Shown one piece after another: positions 27,455 to 35,947 of a stretch of 35,947 nt of DNA (within the stretch, counting starts at the first letter, position 1; every line of letters starts with the position of its first letter). Both the position numbers and the translations under genes were made by a program. The stretch comes from Cupriavidus taiwanensis (lineage in GTDB: Bacteria; Pseudomonadota; Gammaproteobacteria; Burkholderiales; Burkholderiaceae): the NCBI RefSeq assembly GCF_900249755.1, contig NZ_LT976853.1, positions 2,965,536 through 3,001,482 of the forward strand. Direction: 5' to 3'. Under the pieces are notes generated by a model. That model saw nothing but the letters and a program-made list of their open reading frames with translations. It was not told the DNA's origin and did not search any database.

Positions 27455-27965
27455 GGCTTTATTCTAACCCTTACTCGCAACTCTGCAATTTGGGGAAAAG
27501 GCGGTGGATTCAAGAGTCCGGCCACCGGTTTTCCGAGGTAAATGGGAGCGGATGGTTCCGCGGTAGGCCTTGCAAGGCACGTCGCCGCACCGGCCGAAAA
27601 CCCGCGCCGCCGGCCGCCGATTCATCGCAACGGTAACACCGGGCGCCGTCCGGTTCCTGCCACACCCTTCTGGCAGTGGGGAATCCGCCAGCTTGACAGG
27701 CTCCGGCTTTGCCAGAAAAATCGGCCGCACACCCACCGAAGGCCGACGAGCCAAAGCAACAGCCAAGGCTGGGTGATCCGTGAGCAGGGAGGCCCACGGC
27801 CCGCGGCGGCGAGTCAGCAATCAGACTGGCCGCTTCGCGATAGCACCTCGCCGCGCGTCATCGCCGGCCGCATCGCAGCACGCGGCCAGCCATGGCGCCG
27901 CAGTCCGTGCCGTCTGGCTGGCAAGCTTCCCCGCTTGAAAATCTGCTATTTCGTTGGGGGAGTAT
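27455..27965. other. Divergent spacer between clpS and cspD
   Basis: 511 bases without a credible gene. ORFs present on both strands lack recognisable motifs and have the composition of random GC-rich frames. It must hold the promoters of clpS (minus) and cspD (plus). I see no perfect -10/-35 pair; TTGAAA near 27935 is a weak candidate. A short inverted repeat CTGCCA/TGGCAG occurs around 27656-27677. Confidence 0.55.
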
Positions 27966-28172
27966 ATGGCAAGCGGTATCGTCAAATGGTTCAATGACGC
28001 CAAGGGATTCGGGTTCATCAAGCCGGACGAGGGCGAAGAAGAACTGTTTGCGCACTTTTCGGCTATCCAGATGGCGGGCTTCAAGACGCTGAAGGAAGGC
28101 CAGCGCGTCTCGTTCGAAGTGGTCCAGGGCCCCAAGGGCAAGCAGGCCACCAATATCCAGGACGCCAGCTAA
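27966..28172 (+). CDS. cspD: CspD-like cold-shock domain protein
   Basis: A 68-residue single cold-shock domain that binds single-stranded DNA or [23 protein letters not shown] contains RNP1 (KGFGFI), and [16 protein letters not shown] holds RNP2 with Phe-Ala-His in place of the usual Val-Phe-Val-His. The FAHxSxIQM and QGPKG segments and the position divergent from clpS-clpA both match CspD, the stationary-phase member that inhibits replication in E. coli, rather than cold-induced CspA. A GGGGGAG ribosome site lies five bases before the ATG. CspD function is inference from this similarity; general CspA-type function is the alternative. Confidence 0.93.
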   Translation: MASGIVKWFNDAKGFGFIKPDEGEEELFAHFSAIQMAGFKTLKEGQRVSFEVVQGPKGKQATNIQDAS

Positions 28173-28331
28173 AGCGCGCCGCGACCGCATCCCCGGCCAC
28201 AGAGCCACCGGAGCGGTCAACCAGGATGTGGGGGGATTCCTTCCCCGGGACGGGACCGATGCCAGCGCCCCGCTGTCCGCCAAGGCGGCACGGTGGGCAC
28301 GGGCTCGCATCAGCGGCACGCACATCCGATG

Positions 28332-28366
28332 GAAAGCCCGGCCTGGCGCCGGGCTTTCTGATTTTC
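28332..28366 (+). terminator. Intrinsic terminator downstream of cspD
   Basis: GAAAGCCCGGC (28332-28342) pairs with GCCGGGCTTTC (28348-28358), an 11-bp stem followed by TGATTTTC. It is 160 bases after the cspD stop, leaving a long 3' untranslated region or a separate small RNA. Confidence 0.75.
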
Positions 28367-28412
28367 ACGCCGGCCCCCCGGCCAGCCTTGCGGCGCCCGC
28401 TTCGGGGCCAGT

Positions 28413-28874
28413 TCAAGTCCACCCGTCGATTTTCAGGCCGCTGGCCTGTTCGGCCTCCGCCTTGGTGACCTTGCGCACAGTCTGGCCGAAGGTCCAGACA
28501 TGGCCCTCGGCGTCGCGGGCGGTGTAGGTGCGGTCGCCATAGAACTCGTCCTGCGGCTCGCGCAGGATCACGGCGCCGGCGGCCCGGGCGCGTTCGCAAT
28601 GCTGGTCGAGCCCGTCGGGCAGGTGCACGTGCAAGGTCTGGGTGTTCTTGCCGCCGACCGAGGCCGGGCTGGCGGTAAAGTCGGTCCACTCGCTGCCCAC
28701 CATCAGGTAGCTGTCGCCGAAGCGCATTTCGGAATGCACCAGCTGTCCTTGCTGGTCGCGGATCACCATGACGCGCTCGAATCCGAACGCCCGCTCCAGC
28801 CAGTCCAGTGCCGCCAGTGGATCCTTGTAGAAGAGGGCCGCGCCGAAGGCGGTGCGGCGGAAGGGATCGTCCAT
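28413..28874 (-). CDS. VOC-family protein (PhnB/glyoxalase-like)
   Basis: A 153-residue protein with one VOC domain. DPLAALDWLERAFGFERVMVI, SEMRFGDSYLMVGSEW, LHVHLPDGLDQHCERARAAGAVI and FYGDRTYTARDAEGHVWTFGQ follow the pattern of PhnB/YdcR-type glyoxalase-superfamily proteins related to bleomycin-resistance proteins. I chose the ATG at 28874, with GGAGA about six bases upstream; the frame is open beyond it but has no ribosome site. It stands alone between cspD and icd on the minus strand. Substrate unknown; self-standing detoxification or binding roles are possible. Confidence 0.88.
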   Translation of the reverse strand: MDDPFRRTAFGAALFYKDPLAALDWLERAFGFERVMVIRDQQGQLVHSEMRFGDSYLMVGSEWTDFTASPASVGGKNTQTLHVHLPDGLDQHCERARAAGAVILREPQDEFYGDRTYTARDAEGHVWTFGQTVRKVTKAEAEQASGLKIDGWT

Positions 28875-28941
28875 GCCAGTCTCCCCGGGCCAGATGCCCG
28901 TCAGTCCTGACGTTCTAGGCAACGTCGCGGCGGCGGGCAAG

Positions 28942-28977
28942 AAAAAACCCCGGTACGGGGTATCCGCTACCGGGGTT
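28942..28977 (-). terminator. Intrinsic terminator of icd
   Basis: On the minus strand AACCCCGGTA and TACCGGGGTT form a 10-bp stem around 12 bases, followed by six T. It lies 38 bases after the icd stop. Confidence 0.9.
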
Positions 28978-29014
28978 CTGGTGACAGCTCACCCGCCGCA
29001 GCGGGAGTCTGTGC

Positions 29015-30265
<1,251 letters not shown>

Positions 30266-30412
30266 GACGTCTCCAGTACGGAACGGTTGTGACTGCCGCC
30301 GGTTCGTGGCCGCGCGGCGAGATTCGGGGAGATGGCGCTGTGCATTGTAGCGGGCCTGGGCGCCCGCCCATACTGCCCTGCATCATGACGGCGCCATGCC
30401 TGAGCGGCTTCA

Positions 30413-30426
30413 GTCTTATATAAGAC
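30413..30426. promoter_or_regulatory. Perfect palindrome GTCTTATATAAGAC between icd and rluE
   Basis: A 14-bp perfect inverted repeat in an AT-rich island within otherwise GC-rich DNA, placed between the divergent icd (148 bases away) and rluE (114 bases away) starts. The core TCTTATATAAGA recurs at 35360-35371 inside the promoter of the DUF3579 gene. The form suits a dimeric repressor, for example of the GntR family; I recall a similar motif being linked to TCA-cycle genes in beta-proteobacteria but cannot verify it. Confidence 0.65.
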
Positions 30427-30540
30427 ACAAGACTAATTTTATATTATGCAGCAATTTTTCATCATCCGCCAATCGGGCCGGACCCCGACCCGGCGCCGCG
30501 GCCGGCCCGCCCGCGCGCCGCTGCGGCATACTTGCGCCCC

Positions 30541-31203
30541 ATGACCCTGATTGCCCTGAACAAGCCGTTTGGCACCATGAGCCAGTTCTCGGAACACCCG
30601 ACGCGCCCGACGCTGGCGTCTTGCGTGTCCATGCCCGGCGTCTATCCGGCCGGGCGGCTCGACGCCGACAGCGAGGGCTTGCTGCTGCTGACCGACGATG
30701 GCGCACTGCAGGCACGCATCGCCGACCCGCGCCACAAGCTCGAAAAGACCTACCTGGCACAAGTTGAGGGAATTCCCGATGCAGAGGCCCTGGCCCGCTT
30801 GCGCGCCGGGGTCGACCTGGGCGATTTCGTGACCCGGCCGGCGGCGGTACGTGCCATCGACGCCCCGGACTGGCTATGGCCGCGCCACCCGCCGGTGCGC
30901 TTCCGCGCCGCGATCCCGACGGCATGGCTGGAACTGAAAATCCGCGAGGGCAGGAACCGCCAGGTGCGGCGCATGACAGCGGCGGTCGGGTTTCCCACGC
31001 TGCGGCTGATCCGGGTGGCGATCGGCGCGATCGACCTGCGCGCGCTGGGCCTGGCACCCGGGCAGAGCTGCGAGGTACCGCTCGCCGATGCGGGTCTTGC
31101 GCTGGCGACGCCGGCCGCACGCGCCAACCCGTCGCCGCGTGCTCATGTCTCCAGGACCAGACAGGCGAACGACGCCAAGCGGCGCTTACGTTACAAAAGC
31201 TAA
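30541..31203 (+). CDS. rluE: Pseudouridine synthase, RluE-like
   Basis: It converts a uridine in 23S rRNA to pseudouridine (position 2457 for E. coli RluE). The 220 residues show the RsuA/RluB/E/F family motifs: LIALNKPFGTMSQFS, the catalytic Asp in VYPAGRLDADSEGLLLLTDDG, LEKTYLAQVEG, and WLELKIREGRNRQVRRMTAAVGFPTLRLIRVAIG. There is no N-terminal S4 domain, as in RluE. The start is the ATG at 30541 rather than the in-frame TTG at 30532. The last 30 residues are a basic, low-similarity tail. It is divergent from icd. Confidence 0.93.
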   Translation: MTLIALNKPFGTMSQFSEHPTRPTLASCVSMPGVYPAGRLDADSEGLLLLTDDGALQARIADPRHKLEKTYLAQVEGIPDAEALARLRAGVDLGDFVTRPAAVRAIDAPDWLWPRHPPVRFRAAIPTAWLELKIREGRNRQVRRMTAAVGFPTLRLIRVAIGAIDLRALGLAPGQSCEVPLADAGLALATPAARANPSPRAHVSRTRQANDAKRRLRYKS

Positions 31204-31310
31204 CAAATAGACCGTCAACGCTGGCGACAGTGGCCTCGTTCTTGTCGGGGACACGTCTACCCACGCGTCACAACTGTCCCGACTGTTCTTATCCTTCGAG
31301 GTAATACGCC

Positions 31311-31517
31311 ATGAAAAAACTGATCGCTGCACTGGTTGTCGGCCTGTTCGCCACCGGCGCCTTCGCCCAGGCCGCGGCGCCTGCCGCTGCCGATCCCGCG
31401 GCAACCGCGGCACCCGCGGCCACCAAGGAAGCCCCGAAGACCGCCAAGAAGAAGGCTACCCACAAGAAGCACAGCAAGAAGAAGGAAACCGCTGCCGCCG
31501 CCGCGCCGGCCGCGTAA
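31311..31517 (+). CDS. Small Ala/Lys-rich exported protein
   Basis: A 68-residue protein with a clear signal peptide: MKKLIAALVVGLFATGAFA, cleavage expected after AFA at residue 19. The mature part of about 49 residues is Ala/Pro-rich, then strongly basic (about residues 38-58, ending KKHSKKK), then Ala-rich. There is no Cys or hydrophobic core, so it is likely unfolded in the periplasm. Composition and layout resemble acid-shock protein Asr, but orthology is unproven. A GAGG site lies ten bases before the ATG and a strong terminator follows, so it is a monocistronic gene. Confidence 0.82.
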   Translation: MKKLIAALVVGLFATGAFAQAAAPAAADPAATAAPAATKEAPKTAKKKATHKKHSKKKETAAAAAPAA

Positions 31518-31562
31518 TAGGCGCTGATGCCGCTGCGGCACGGTGTGCCGGCAGTGAAAGCG

Positions 31563-31595
31563 AGGCAGGCCGCCACCCCGGCGCCTGCCTTTTTT
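31563..31595 (+). terminator. Intrinsic terminator after the small exported protein gene
   Basis: AGGCAGGC (31563-31570) and GCCTGCCT (31583-31590) form an 8-bp stem followed by six T. It lies 46 bases after the stop of the small basic protein gene. Confidence 0.9.
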
Positions 31596-31670
31596 GTTGC
31601 GCGCCGCCGCGGATGCAGGTGCGTTATGCTTGCGGCTGCCCGACGCCGTGCCCTCCCCGGACTGACCATC

Positions 31671-32123
31671 ATGCCCCTGTTGTCGAAGACCCTGACCTCG
31701 CGCTGCTGCTTCGTGCTCGCCGCACTGGCGGGCGGTGTTGCCAACGCACAAGGCGCGCTGCCGGTGGCGCCGCTGACCGCGGGCATGTATGCGATCCAGG
31801 CCGAAGTCGCCGCCACGCCCGCCGCGCGCGAGCAAGGGCTGATGTACCGGAAGTCGATGGCGCCCAATGCGGGCATGCTGTTCGTGTTCGAGCAGAAGGC
31901 GGGCCACTGCTTCTGGATGCGCAATACCGAGCTGCCGCTGTCGATCGCATTCCTCGCCGACGACGGCACCATCGTCAATATCGAAGACATGGCCCCGCGC
32001 ACCGAAAACAACCATTGCCCGAAGGCGGCGGTCCGCTATGCGCTGGAAATGAACCAGGGGTGGTTCGCGCAGAAGGGCATCAAGGCCGGCGCGAAGATCG
32101 GAGGGTTGCCGCAGCCGCGCTGA
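31671..32123 (+). CDS. Exported DUF192 family protein
   Basis: A 150-residue DUF192 protein of unknown function. A signal peptide (about residues 1-26, ending in GGVANAQG) precedes the domain: REQGLMYRKSMAPNAGMLFVFEQ, CFWMRNTELPLSIAFLADDGTIVNIEDMAP, and AVRYALEMNQGWFAQKGIKAGAKI, all family signatures. The start could be upstream (ATG at 31626, with AGGT before it), which would add 15 residues to the signal; neither has a strong ribosome site. It is preceded by a terminator and is convergent with yajQ. Confidence 0.9.
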   Translation: MPLLSKTLTSRCCFVLAALAGGVANAQGALPVAPLTAGMYAIQAEVAATPAAREQGLMYRKSMAPNAGMLFVFEQKAGHCFWMRNTELPLSIAFLADDGTIVNIEDMAPRTENNHCPKAAVRYALEMNQGWFAQKGIKAGAKIGGLPQPR

Positions 32124-32154
32124 CGGCGGCTGCGGGCGCGATTCAGTCGCAGAC

Positions 32155-32640
32155 TCAGTCGCGGAAGTTGTTGAAGTCCAGCGGTGCCTCGGACACATCC
32201 TTGCGCAGCATGGCGATCACGTTCTGCAGGTCGTCGCGCTTGGTGCCTGACACGCGCACCGCGTCGCCCTGGATGCTGGCCTGTACCTTGAGCTTGCTGT
32301 CCTTGATCATGCGCACGATCTTTTTGGAAAGGTCGCCGGTCACGCCCTTCTTGATGGTGATCACCTGCTTGACCTTGTCGCCGCTGATCTTGTCGGTCTT
32401 GCCGTAATCGAGGAAGCGCACGTCGACGTTGCGCTTGGCCATCTTGCTGATCAGCACGTCCTTGACCTGGTCCAGCTTGAAATCATCGTCGGCAAAGGCG
32501 GTCAGTTCGTTTTCCTTGTGCTCGACCCGGGCGTCGGAGCCCTTGAAATCGAAGCGCGTCGAGATTTCCTTGTTGGCCTGCTCGACGGCGTTCTTCACCT
32601 CGACCATATTCGCTTCGCACACTACGTCAAACGACGGCAT
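32155..32640 (-). CDS. yajQ: YajQ family nucleotide-binding protein
   Basis: A 161-residue protein of the YajQ (UPF0234) family, two ferredoxin-like domains. The signatures [34 protein letters not shown] and [31 protein letters not shown] at the end are intact. Members bind nucleotides; the Xanthomonas homologue is reported to bind cyclic di-GMP and act with a transcription factor. An AGGAG site lies six bases before the ATG. It is divergent from murB with 125 bases between. Confidence 0.96.
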   Translation of the reverse strand: MPSFDVVCEANMVEVKNAVEQANKEISTRFDFKGSDARVEHKENELTAFADDDFKLDQVKDVLISKMAKRNVDVRFLDYGKTDKISGDKVKQVITIKKGVTGDLSKKIVRMIKDSKLKVQASIQGDAVRVSGTKRDDLQNVIAMLRKDVSEAPLDFNNFRD

Positions 32641-32765
32641 TGCATTCTCCTTGTGATCCGTATGCCCGGAAGCCGGCCGCGCACGGCGGCTTCCGTATAA
32701 TCCAGCCAACCTCGCAGTTCCGGGTTGCCTGCGCACCAGCGGCGGCCGCGTCACCTTTCCCTTGC

Positions 32766-33785
32766 ATGGCAGATTTCCACGAATTCTATCCCCTGCGTCG
32801 CCACAATACATTCGGATTCGATGCGCGCGCGCGCTTTGCGGTGCATGTGCGCAGCGAGGCCGACCTGACCGCGGCCCTGGCCGACCCGCGCGCCCAAGGG
32901 CTGCCGCTGGTGGTGCTGGGTGGCGGCAGCAACGTCGTGCTGACCGGCGATCTCGACGCGCTGGTGCTGCTGATGGAAATTCCGGGCTACCAGGCCGAAG
33001 CCACCACTGACGGCGGCGATGCCTGGCTGGTCACCGTGGGTGCCGGCGAGAACTGGAACGCGCTGGTCAACCGCACCATCGCCGACGGCATGCCGGGGCT
33101 GGAAAACCTGGCGCTGATCCCGGGCACCGCCGGCGCGGCCCCGATCCAGAACATCGGTGCCTACGGGGTGGAACTGCGCGAGCGCTTCGCCGGCGTGCGC
33201 GCCTATGACCGCCAGGCCGGCACCTTCGTCTGGCTGGACCTGCAGGCGTGCGAGTTCGGCTATCGCGACAGCCTGTTCAAGCGCGCCGGCGCCGGGCGCT
33301 ACATCATTACCGCGGTAACGCTGCGCCTGCCCAGGGCATGGCAGCCGGTGCTGGCCTACGGCGAACTGGCGCGGGAGCTGGACGGGCAGGCCACGCCCAC
33401 TGCCGCAACCATCCGCGACGCCGTGGTCGCGATCCGCTCGCGCAAGCTGCCCGATCCCGCGCAGCTGGGCAATGCCGGCAGCTTCTTCAAGAACCCGCTG
33501 GTCAGCGCCGCGCAGCGCGACGTCTTGCTGCAGGCGCATCCGGACCTGGTCAGCTATGCGCAGCCGGACGGCAGCTACAAGCTGGCGGCCGGCTGGCTGA
33601 TCGACCGCTGCGGCTTCAAGGGCGTGAGCGACGGCCCGGTGGGCGTCTATGGCAAGCAGGCGCTGGTGCTGGTGCACCACGGCGGCGGCACCGGCGCGAT
33701 GCTGCTGGCGCTTGCCAACCGCATCGCCGATACCGTGCAGGCCCGCTACGGCGTGCGCATCGAACCGGAACCGGTAGTGCTGTAA
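32766..33785 (+). CDS. murB: UDP-N-acetylenolpyruvoylglucosamine reductase
   Basis: An FAD enzyme that reduces UDP-GlcNAc-enolpyruvate to UDP-MurNAc using NADPH in peptidoglycan precursor synthesis. The 339 residues match type I MurB of E. coli. Visible are [30 protein letters not shown], the [28 protein letters not shown] segment, YRDSLFK, and [11 protein letters not shown] with the proton-donor Ser. The ATG at 32766 follows CTTTCCCTTGC, a poor ribosome site. A hairpin GGCGGG/CCCGCC (33790-33811) fills the gap to the convergent ppnP, without a T-tract. Confidence 0.97.
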   Translation: MADFHEFYPLRRHNTFGFDARARFAVHVRSEADLTAALADPRAQGLPLVVLGGGSNVVLTGDLDALVLLMEIPGYQAEATTDGGDAWLVTVGAGENWNALVNRTIADGMPGLENLALIPGTAGAAPIQNIGAYGVELRERFAGVRAYDRQAGTFVWLDLQACEFGYRDSLFKRAGAGRYIITAVTLRLPRAWQPVLAYGELARELDGQATPTAATIRDAVVAIRSRKLPDPAQLGNAGSFFKNPLVSAAQRDVLLQAHPDLVSYAQPDGSYKLAAGWLIDRCGFKGVSDGPVGVYGKQALVLVHHGGGTGAMLLALANRIADTVQARYGVRIEPEPVVL

Positions 33786-33818
33786 AACCGGCGGGTCAGC
33801 ACTGGCCCGCCACGCCTG

Positions 33819-34130
33819 TCACGCGAAGTGGCAGACGTAGTCCAGCGTTTCCTGCACCTCGATATCGAAGCTGCTGTTGCCCGGCACGCTGAACTGCTGG
33901 CCGGCGCCGTACGTTTGCCAGTCTTCCGAACCGGCCAGGCGCACGCGGCAGCTGCCGGCGTTGATTTCCATGATCTCGGGCGCCCCCGTGTTGAACGTCA
34001 GCGACGCCGGGAAAATCACGCCGAGCGTCTTGCGGGTGCCGTCCGGGAACAGCACGGTGTGGCTCACGCATTTGCCGTCGAAATACAGGTTGGCTTTCTT
34101 GACGACCGATACGTTGTCGAACTGGCTCAC
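33819..34130 (-). CDS. ppnP: Pyrimidine/purine nucleoside phosphorylase PpnP
   Basis: A small cupin-fold enzyme (YaiE/DUF1255) that phosphorolyses several nucleosides to base and ribose-1-phosphate. The sequence [38 protein letters not shown] and the [21 protein letters not shown] end are typical. Start choice: AAGGAG touches the ATG at 34136 with no spacing, but lies six bases before the GTG at 34130, which I prefer (103 residues; the ATG would give 105). It lies downstream of argF but is separated from it by a terminator. Confidence 0.93.
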   Translation of the reverse strand: MSQFDNVSVVKKANLYFDGKCVSHTVLFPDGTRKTLGVIFPASLTFNTGAPEIMEINAGSCRVRLAGSEDWQTYGAGQQFSVPGNSSFDIEVQETLDYVCHFA

Positions 34131-34162
34131 TTCCATCTCCTTGGGTTTCTTGCGAAAGACGT

Positions 34163-34188
34163 AAAAAGAGGGGCCAGAACGGCCCCTC
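34163..34188 (-). terminator. Intrinsic terminator of argF
   Basis: On the minus strand GAGGGGCC and GGCCCCTC form an 8-bp stem with a 5-base loop, followed by TTTTTAC. It lies 22 bases after the argF stop and before ppnP. Confidence 0.9.
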
Positions 34189-34209
34189 CCCTGTTCACTC
34201 CGGGCGCGC

Positions 34210-35133
34210 TCAGTAGCGGCCGCAGAGCAGGTATTCCATCAGCGCCTTCTGCACGTGCAGGCGGTTTTCCGCCTCGTCCCAGACCACGCTTTTGGGGCCG
34301 TCGATCACGGCGGCTTCGACTTCCTCGCCGCGGTGCGCCGGCAGGCAGTGCATGAACAGCGCGTCGGGCTCGGCGCGGTCCATCATCGCGGTGGTGACCA
34401 TCCAGTCCTTGAAGGCGCGCTTGCGCACGTCGTTCTCGGCCTCGAAGCCCATGCTGGTCCAGACGTCGGTGGTGACCAGGCTGGCGCCCTGGCAGGCCGC
34501 GAGCGGGTCGTCGAAGACCTTGACCAGGCTGGCGGCGGTCGCCGGCACCATGGCCGGATCGAGCTGGTAGCCGGGGGGCGCCGAGAAATGGAAGGTGAAG
34601 CCCAGCCGCTCGGCGGCCTGGATCCAGGTGTACGCCATATTGTTGGCATCGCCGATCCACGCCACCGTCTTGCCGCGGATGCTGCCGCGCTGCTCGATAT
34701 AGGTGAAGACGTCGGCCAGCACCTGGCACGGGTGGTATTCGTTGGTCAGGCCATTGATCACCGGCACGCGCGAATGCGCGGCGAAGCGGTCGATGATGTC
34801 CTGGCCGAAGGTGCGGATCATGATGATGTCGACCATGCGCGAGATCACCTGCGCCGCATCCTCGATCGGCTCGCCGCGGCCCAGCTGCGAGTCGCGCGTG
34901 TTCAGGAACACCGCGTGGCCGCCCAGCTGGTGGATGCCGGCTTCGAACGACAGGCGCGTACGCGTGGAATTCTTCTCGAAGATCATGGCCAGCGTGCGGT
35001 CATGCAGCGGATGCCAGGTCTCGTAGTTCTTGAACTTGGCCTTCAGGATCCGCGCGCGGTCCAGCAGGTACTCGTACTCGTCGGGAGTGAAGTCGCTGAA
35101 CTGGAGGTAATGCTTGATCGGGGTTGAGCTCAT
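34210..35133 (-). CDS. argF: Ornithine carbamoyltransferase
   Basis: It makes citrulline from ornithine and carbamoyl phosphate in arginine synthesis. The 307 residues carry the carbamoyl-phosphate motif STRTR at residues 56-60, [11 protein letters not shown], and the ornithine-binding [11 protein letters not shown] near the C-terminus, plus the DVWTSMGFE loop. The start at 35133 ([15 protein letters not shown]) has no Shine-Dalgarno: a hairpin and T-rich tract (35134-35222) run straight into the ATG. The frame remains open upstream to a TTG at 35250, through that hairpin. It may be regulated by attenuation, which I infer from this leader. It ends at the terminator at 34163-34188. Confidence 0.97.
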   Translation of the reverse strand: MSSTPIKHYLQFSDFTPDEYEYLLDRARILKAKFKNYETWHPLHDRTLAMIFEKNSTRTRLSFEAGIHQLGGHAVFLNTRDSQLGRGEPIEDAAQVISRMVDIIMIRTFGQDIIDRFAAHSRVPVINGLTNEYHPCQVLADVFTYIEQRGSIRGKTVAWIGDANNMAYTWIQAAERLGFTFHFSAPPGYQLDPAMVPATAASLVKVFDDPLAACQGASLVTTDVWTSMGFEAENDVRKRAFKDWMVTTAMMDRAEPDALFMHCLPAHRGEEVEAAVIDGPKSVVWDEAENRLHVQKALMEYLLCGRY

Positions 35134-35222
35134 AAAACAAAGAAGGCGGCTCGGTGGGGACGCGCCGTCACGAACTGTTGCCTCGAACTGTTCATGACCC
35201 AAGCGCGCCGCGGAGCCGCCTT
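35134..35222 (-). promoter_or_regulatory. Terminator-like hairpin in the argF leader
   Basis: Read on the minus strand AAGGCGGCTC pairs with GAGCCGCCTT (outer arms 35213-35222 and 35143-35152), with an inner GCGCG stem and a further GTCATGAAC/GTTCGTGAC stem (35190-35198 and 35167-35175, one G-T wobble). The hairpin is followed by CTTTGTTTT and then the argF ATG. This is the shape of an intrinsic terminator or attenuator directly at a start codon. Confidence 0.7.
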
Positions 35223-35348
35223 TCGCGTCGCATACGCAATTTAACTGCAAGGATCATAAGGGATTATTTCTGCTTTGGCGAGCCCGGATCAACCCGGCCA
35301 CGGCCCGCCGCAGTGTTGCGCTGACAGCTTCCTGACAGGATATCGCCC

Positions 35349-35377
35349 TTATGCGCAACTCTTATATAAGATATAAT
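35349..35377 (+). promoter_or_regulatory. Promoter of the DUF3579 gene with embedded palindrome
   Basis: A perfect TATAAT (35372-35377) follows a weak TTATGC (35349-35354) by 17 bases. The 12-bp palindrome TCTTATATAAGA (35360-35371) fills the spacer and touches the -10 box, where a bound repressor would block polymerase. Confidence 0.6.
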
Positions 35378-35576
35378 ACTGGCTGATTCACGCGGGGCCC
35401 GGCATACCCATGCCAGTGCCCGCCGCCGGCATCAAAAGTGCCCCTGCAGGACACCGACGCCCCGCCTTCCGGCTGGAACCAGCGCGAACCAATCGCGTCC
35501 CGGCCGCGTCAAACGGGCGCCCCCGTCCAGCGGGCTTACCGTCGAGTCATCCGCCTCACCCGCAGTGTCCAGCCTC

Positions 35577-35876
35577 ATGAACCCCAACGTTCGCGAATAC
35601 TTTATCCAAGGCATTACCAAGGAAGGCAAGACCTTCCGCCCGAGCGACTGGGCTGAACGACTGTGCGGCGTAATGGCACAGTTCCGCCCCGAAGGCGACA
35701 GCGGCGATCCGCGCCTGACCTACTCGCCCTACGTGCGGCCGATCTTTGCCGGCAACGTCAAATGCGTGGTGGTGGATGTGCGCCTGCGCGACATCGAACC
35801 CAAGGCGCTGGACTTCGTGCTGAACTTCGCCCGCGACAACAACCTGCAGCTGGTGGAAGCCTGCTCGCTCGAATAA
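35577..35876 (+). CDS. DUF3579 domain protein
   Basis: A 99-residue soluble protein of unknown function from a family found mainly in beta-proteobacteria. NPNVREYFIQGITKEGKTFRPSDWAERLCGVMAQF and YSPYVRPIFAGNVKCVVVDVRLRDIEPKALDFVLNFARDNNLQLVE are well formed and resemble members near arginine genes in Burkholderiales. The start at the ATG 35577 has no clear ribosome site; an in-frame GTG at 35565 is an alternative. About 200 bases separate it from its promoter. It is divergent from argF and ends at a strong terminator (35914). Confidence 0.9.
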   Translation: MNPNVREYFIQGITKEGKTFRPSDWAERLCGVMAQFRPEGDSGDPRLTYSPYVRPIFAGNVKCVVVDVRLRDIEPKALDFVLNFARDNNLQLVEACSLE

Positions 35877-35913
35877 TCCCGGCGATAAGCCCGGCGGCGC
35901 GGCGCCGGAAAGC

Positions 35914-35945
35914 AAAAAGCTCGTCATCCGACGAGCTTTTTTATT
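35914..35945 (+). terminator. Intrinsic terminator of the DUF3579 gene
   Basis: AAAAAGCTCGTC and GACGAGCTTTTT form a 12-bp stem around ATCC, followed by further T. It lies 38 bases after the stop; the A/T symmetry could let it act on both strands. Confidence 0.92.
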
Positions 35946-35947
35946 GG

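Larger units (their letters stand above)
35134..35576. other. Divergent spacer between argF and the DUF3579 gene
   Basis: 443 bases without a credible separate gene. It holds the argF leader hairpin (35134-35222), a TATGAT-type candidate -10 for argF near 35270, the TCTTATATAAGA palindrome (35360-35371), the TATAAT of the DUF3579 promoter (35372-35377) and then about 200 GC-rich bases that would form a long leader of that gene. Confidence 0.6.

Noticed and set aside
27542..27997. 151-codon frame in the clpS-cspD spacer
   Set aside because: No ribosome site, no motif, and composition of random sequence; overlaps the cspD start.
35134..35250. N-terminal extension of ArgF starting at TTG 35250
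   Set aside because: The added 39 residues match nothing in OTCases and are the structured leader; kept only as a possible leader peptide.

Overview
The window is GC-rich chromosomal DNA from a beta-proteobacterium of the order Burkholderiales, most likely Cupriavidus or Ralstonia. This rests on protein character and on familiar gene orders: radC-rpmB-rpmG, ribF-ileS-lspA-coaBC-dut, cspD divergent from clpS-clpA, and argF beside a DUF3579 gene. The species assignment is inference. I see no rRNA or tRNA gene, no CRISPR array, no prophage and no IS transposase. The only clear mobile element is a group II intron at the left edge.

Layout. 1-2786: minus-strand group II intron, cut by the window edge, with its reverse transcriptase/maturase; it sits antisense just upstream of radC. 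2869-4169: radC, then ribosomal protein genes rpmB and rpmG. 4333-8000: de novo NAD genes, nadB (+) facing nadA-nadC (-). 8127-13198: minus-strand block of a membrane fatty-acid desaturase, an MscS-type channel, an RsmB-like RNA methyltransferase and purN. 13452-15964: a LuxR-type response regulator convergent with a hybrid histidine kinase. 16202-22697: ribF, ileS, lspA, coaBC, dut. 22796-27454 (-): clpS-clpA, then a Bug-type periplasmic binding protein and a glyoxalase-fold protein. 27966 onward: cspD, a second glyoxalase-fold protein, icd, rluE, a small basic exported protein, an exported DUF192 protein, yajQ, murB, ppnP, argF and a DUF3579 gene.

Most genes are housekeeping: ribosome, NAD, FAD, CoA, purines, tRNA charging, lipoprotein and peptidoglycan maturation, TCA cycle, arginine, regulated proteolysis. 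I do not see a clear new multi-gene defence or biosynthetic system. The observations most worth checking are regulatory: a long terminator-like hairpin whose T-tract abuts the argF start codon; a TCTTATATAAGA palindrome present only upstream of icd and inside the DUF3579 promoter; a REPIN-like pair of inverted palindromes between lspA and coaBC with solo relatives; a back-to-back 10-bp repeat before the desaturase; and tandem hairpins behind clpA.
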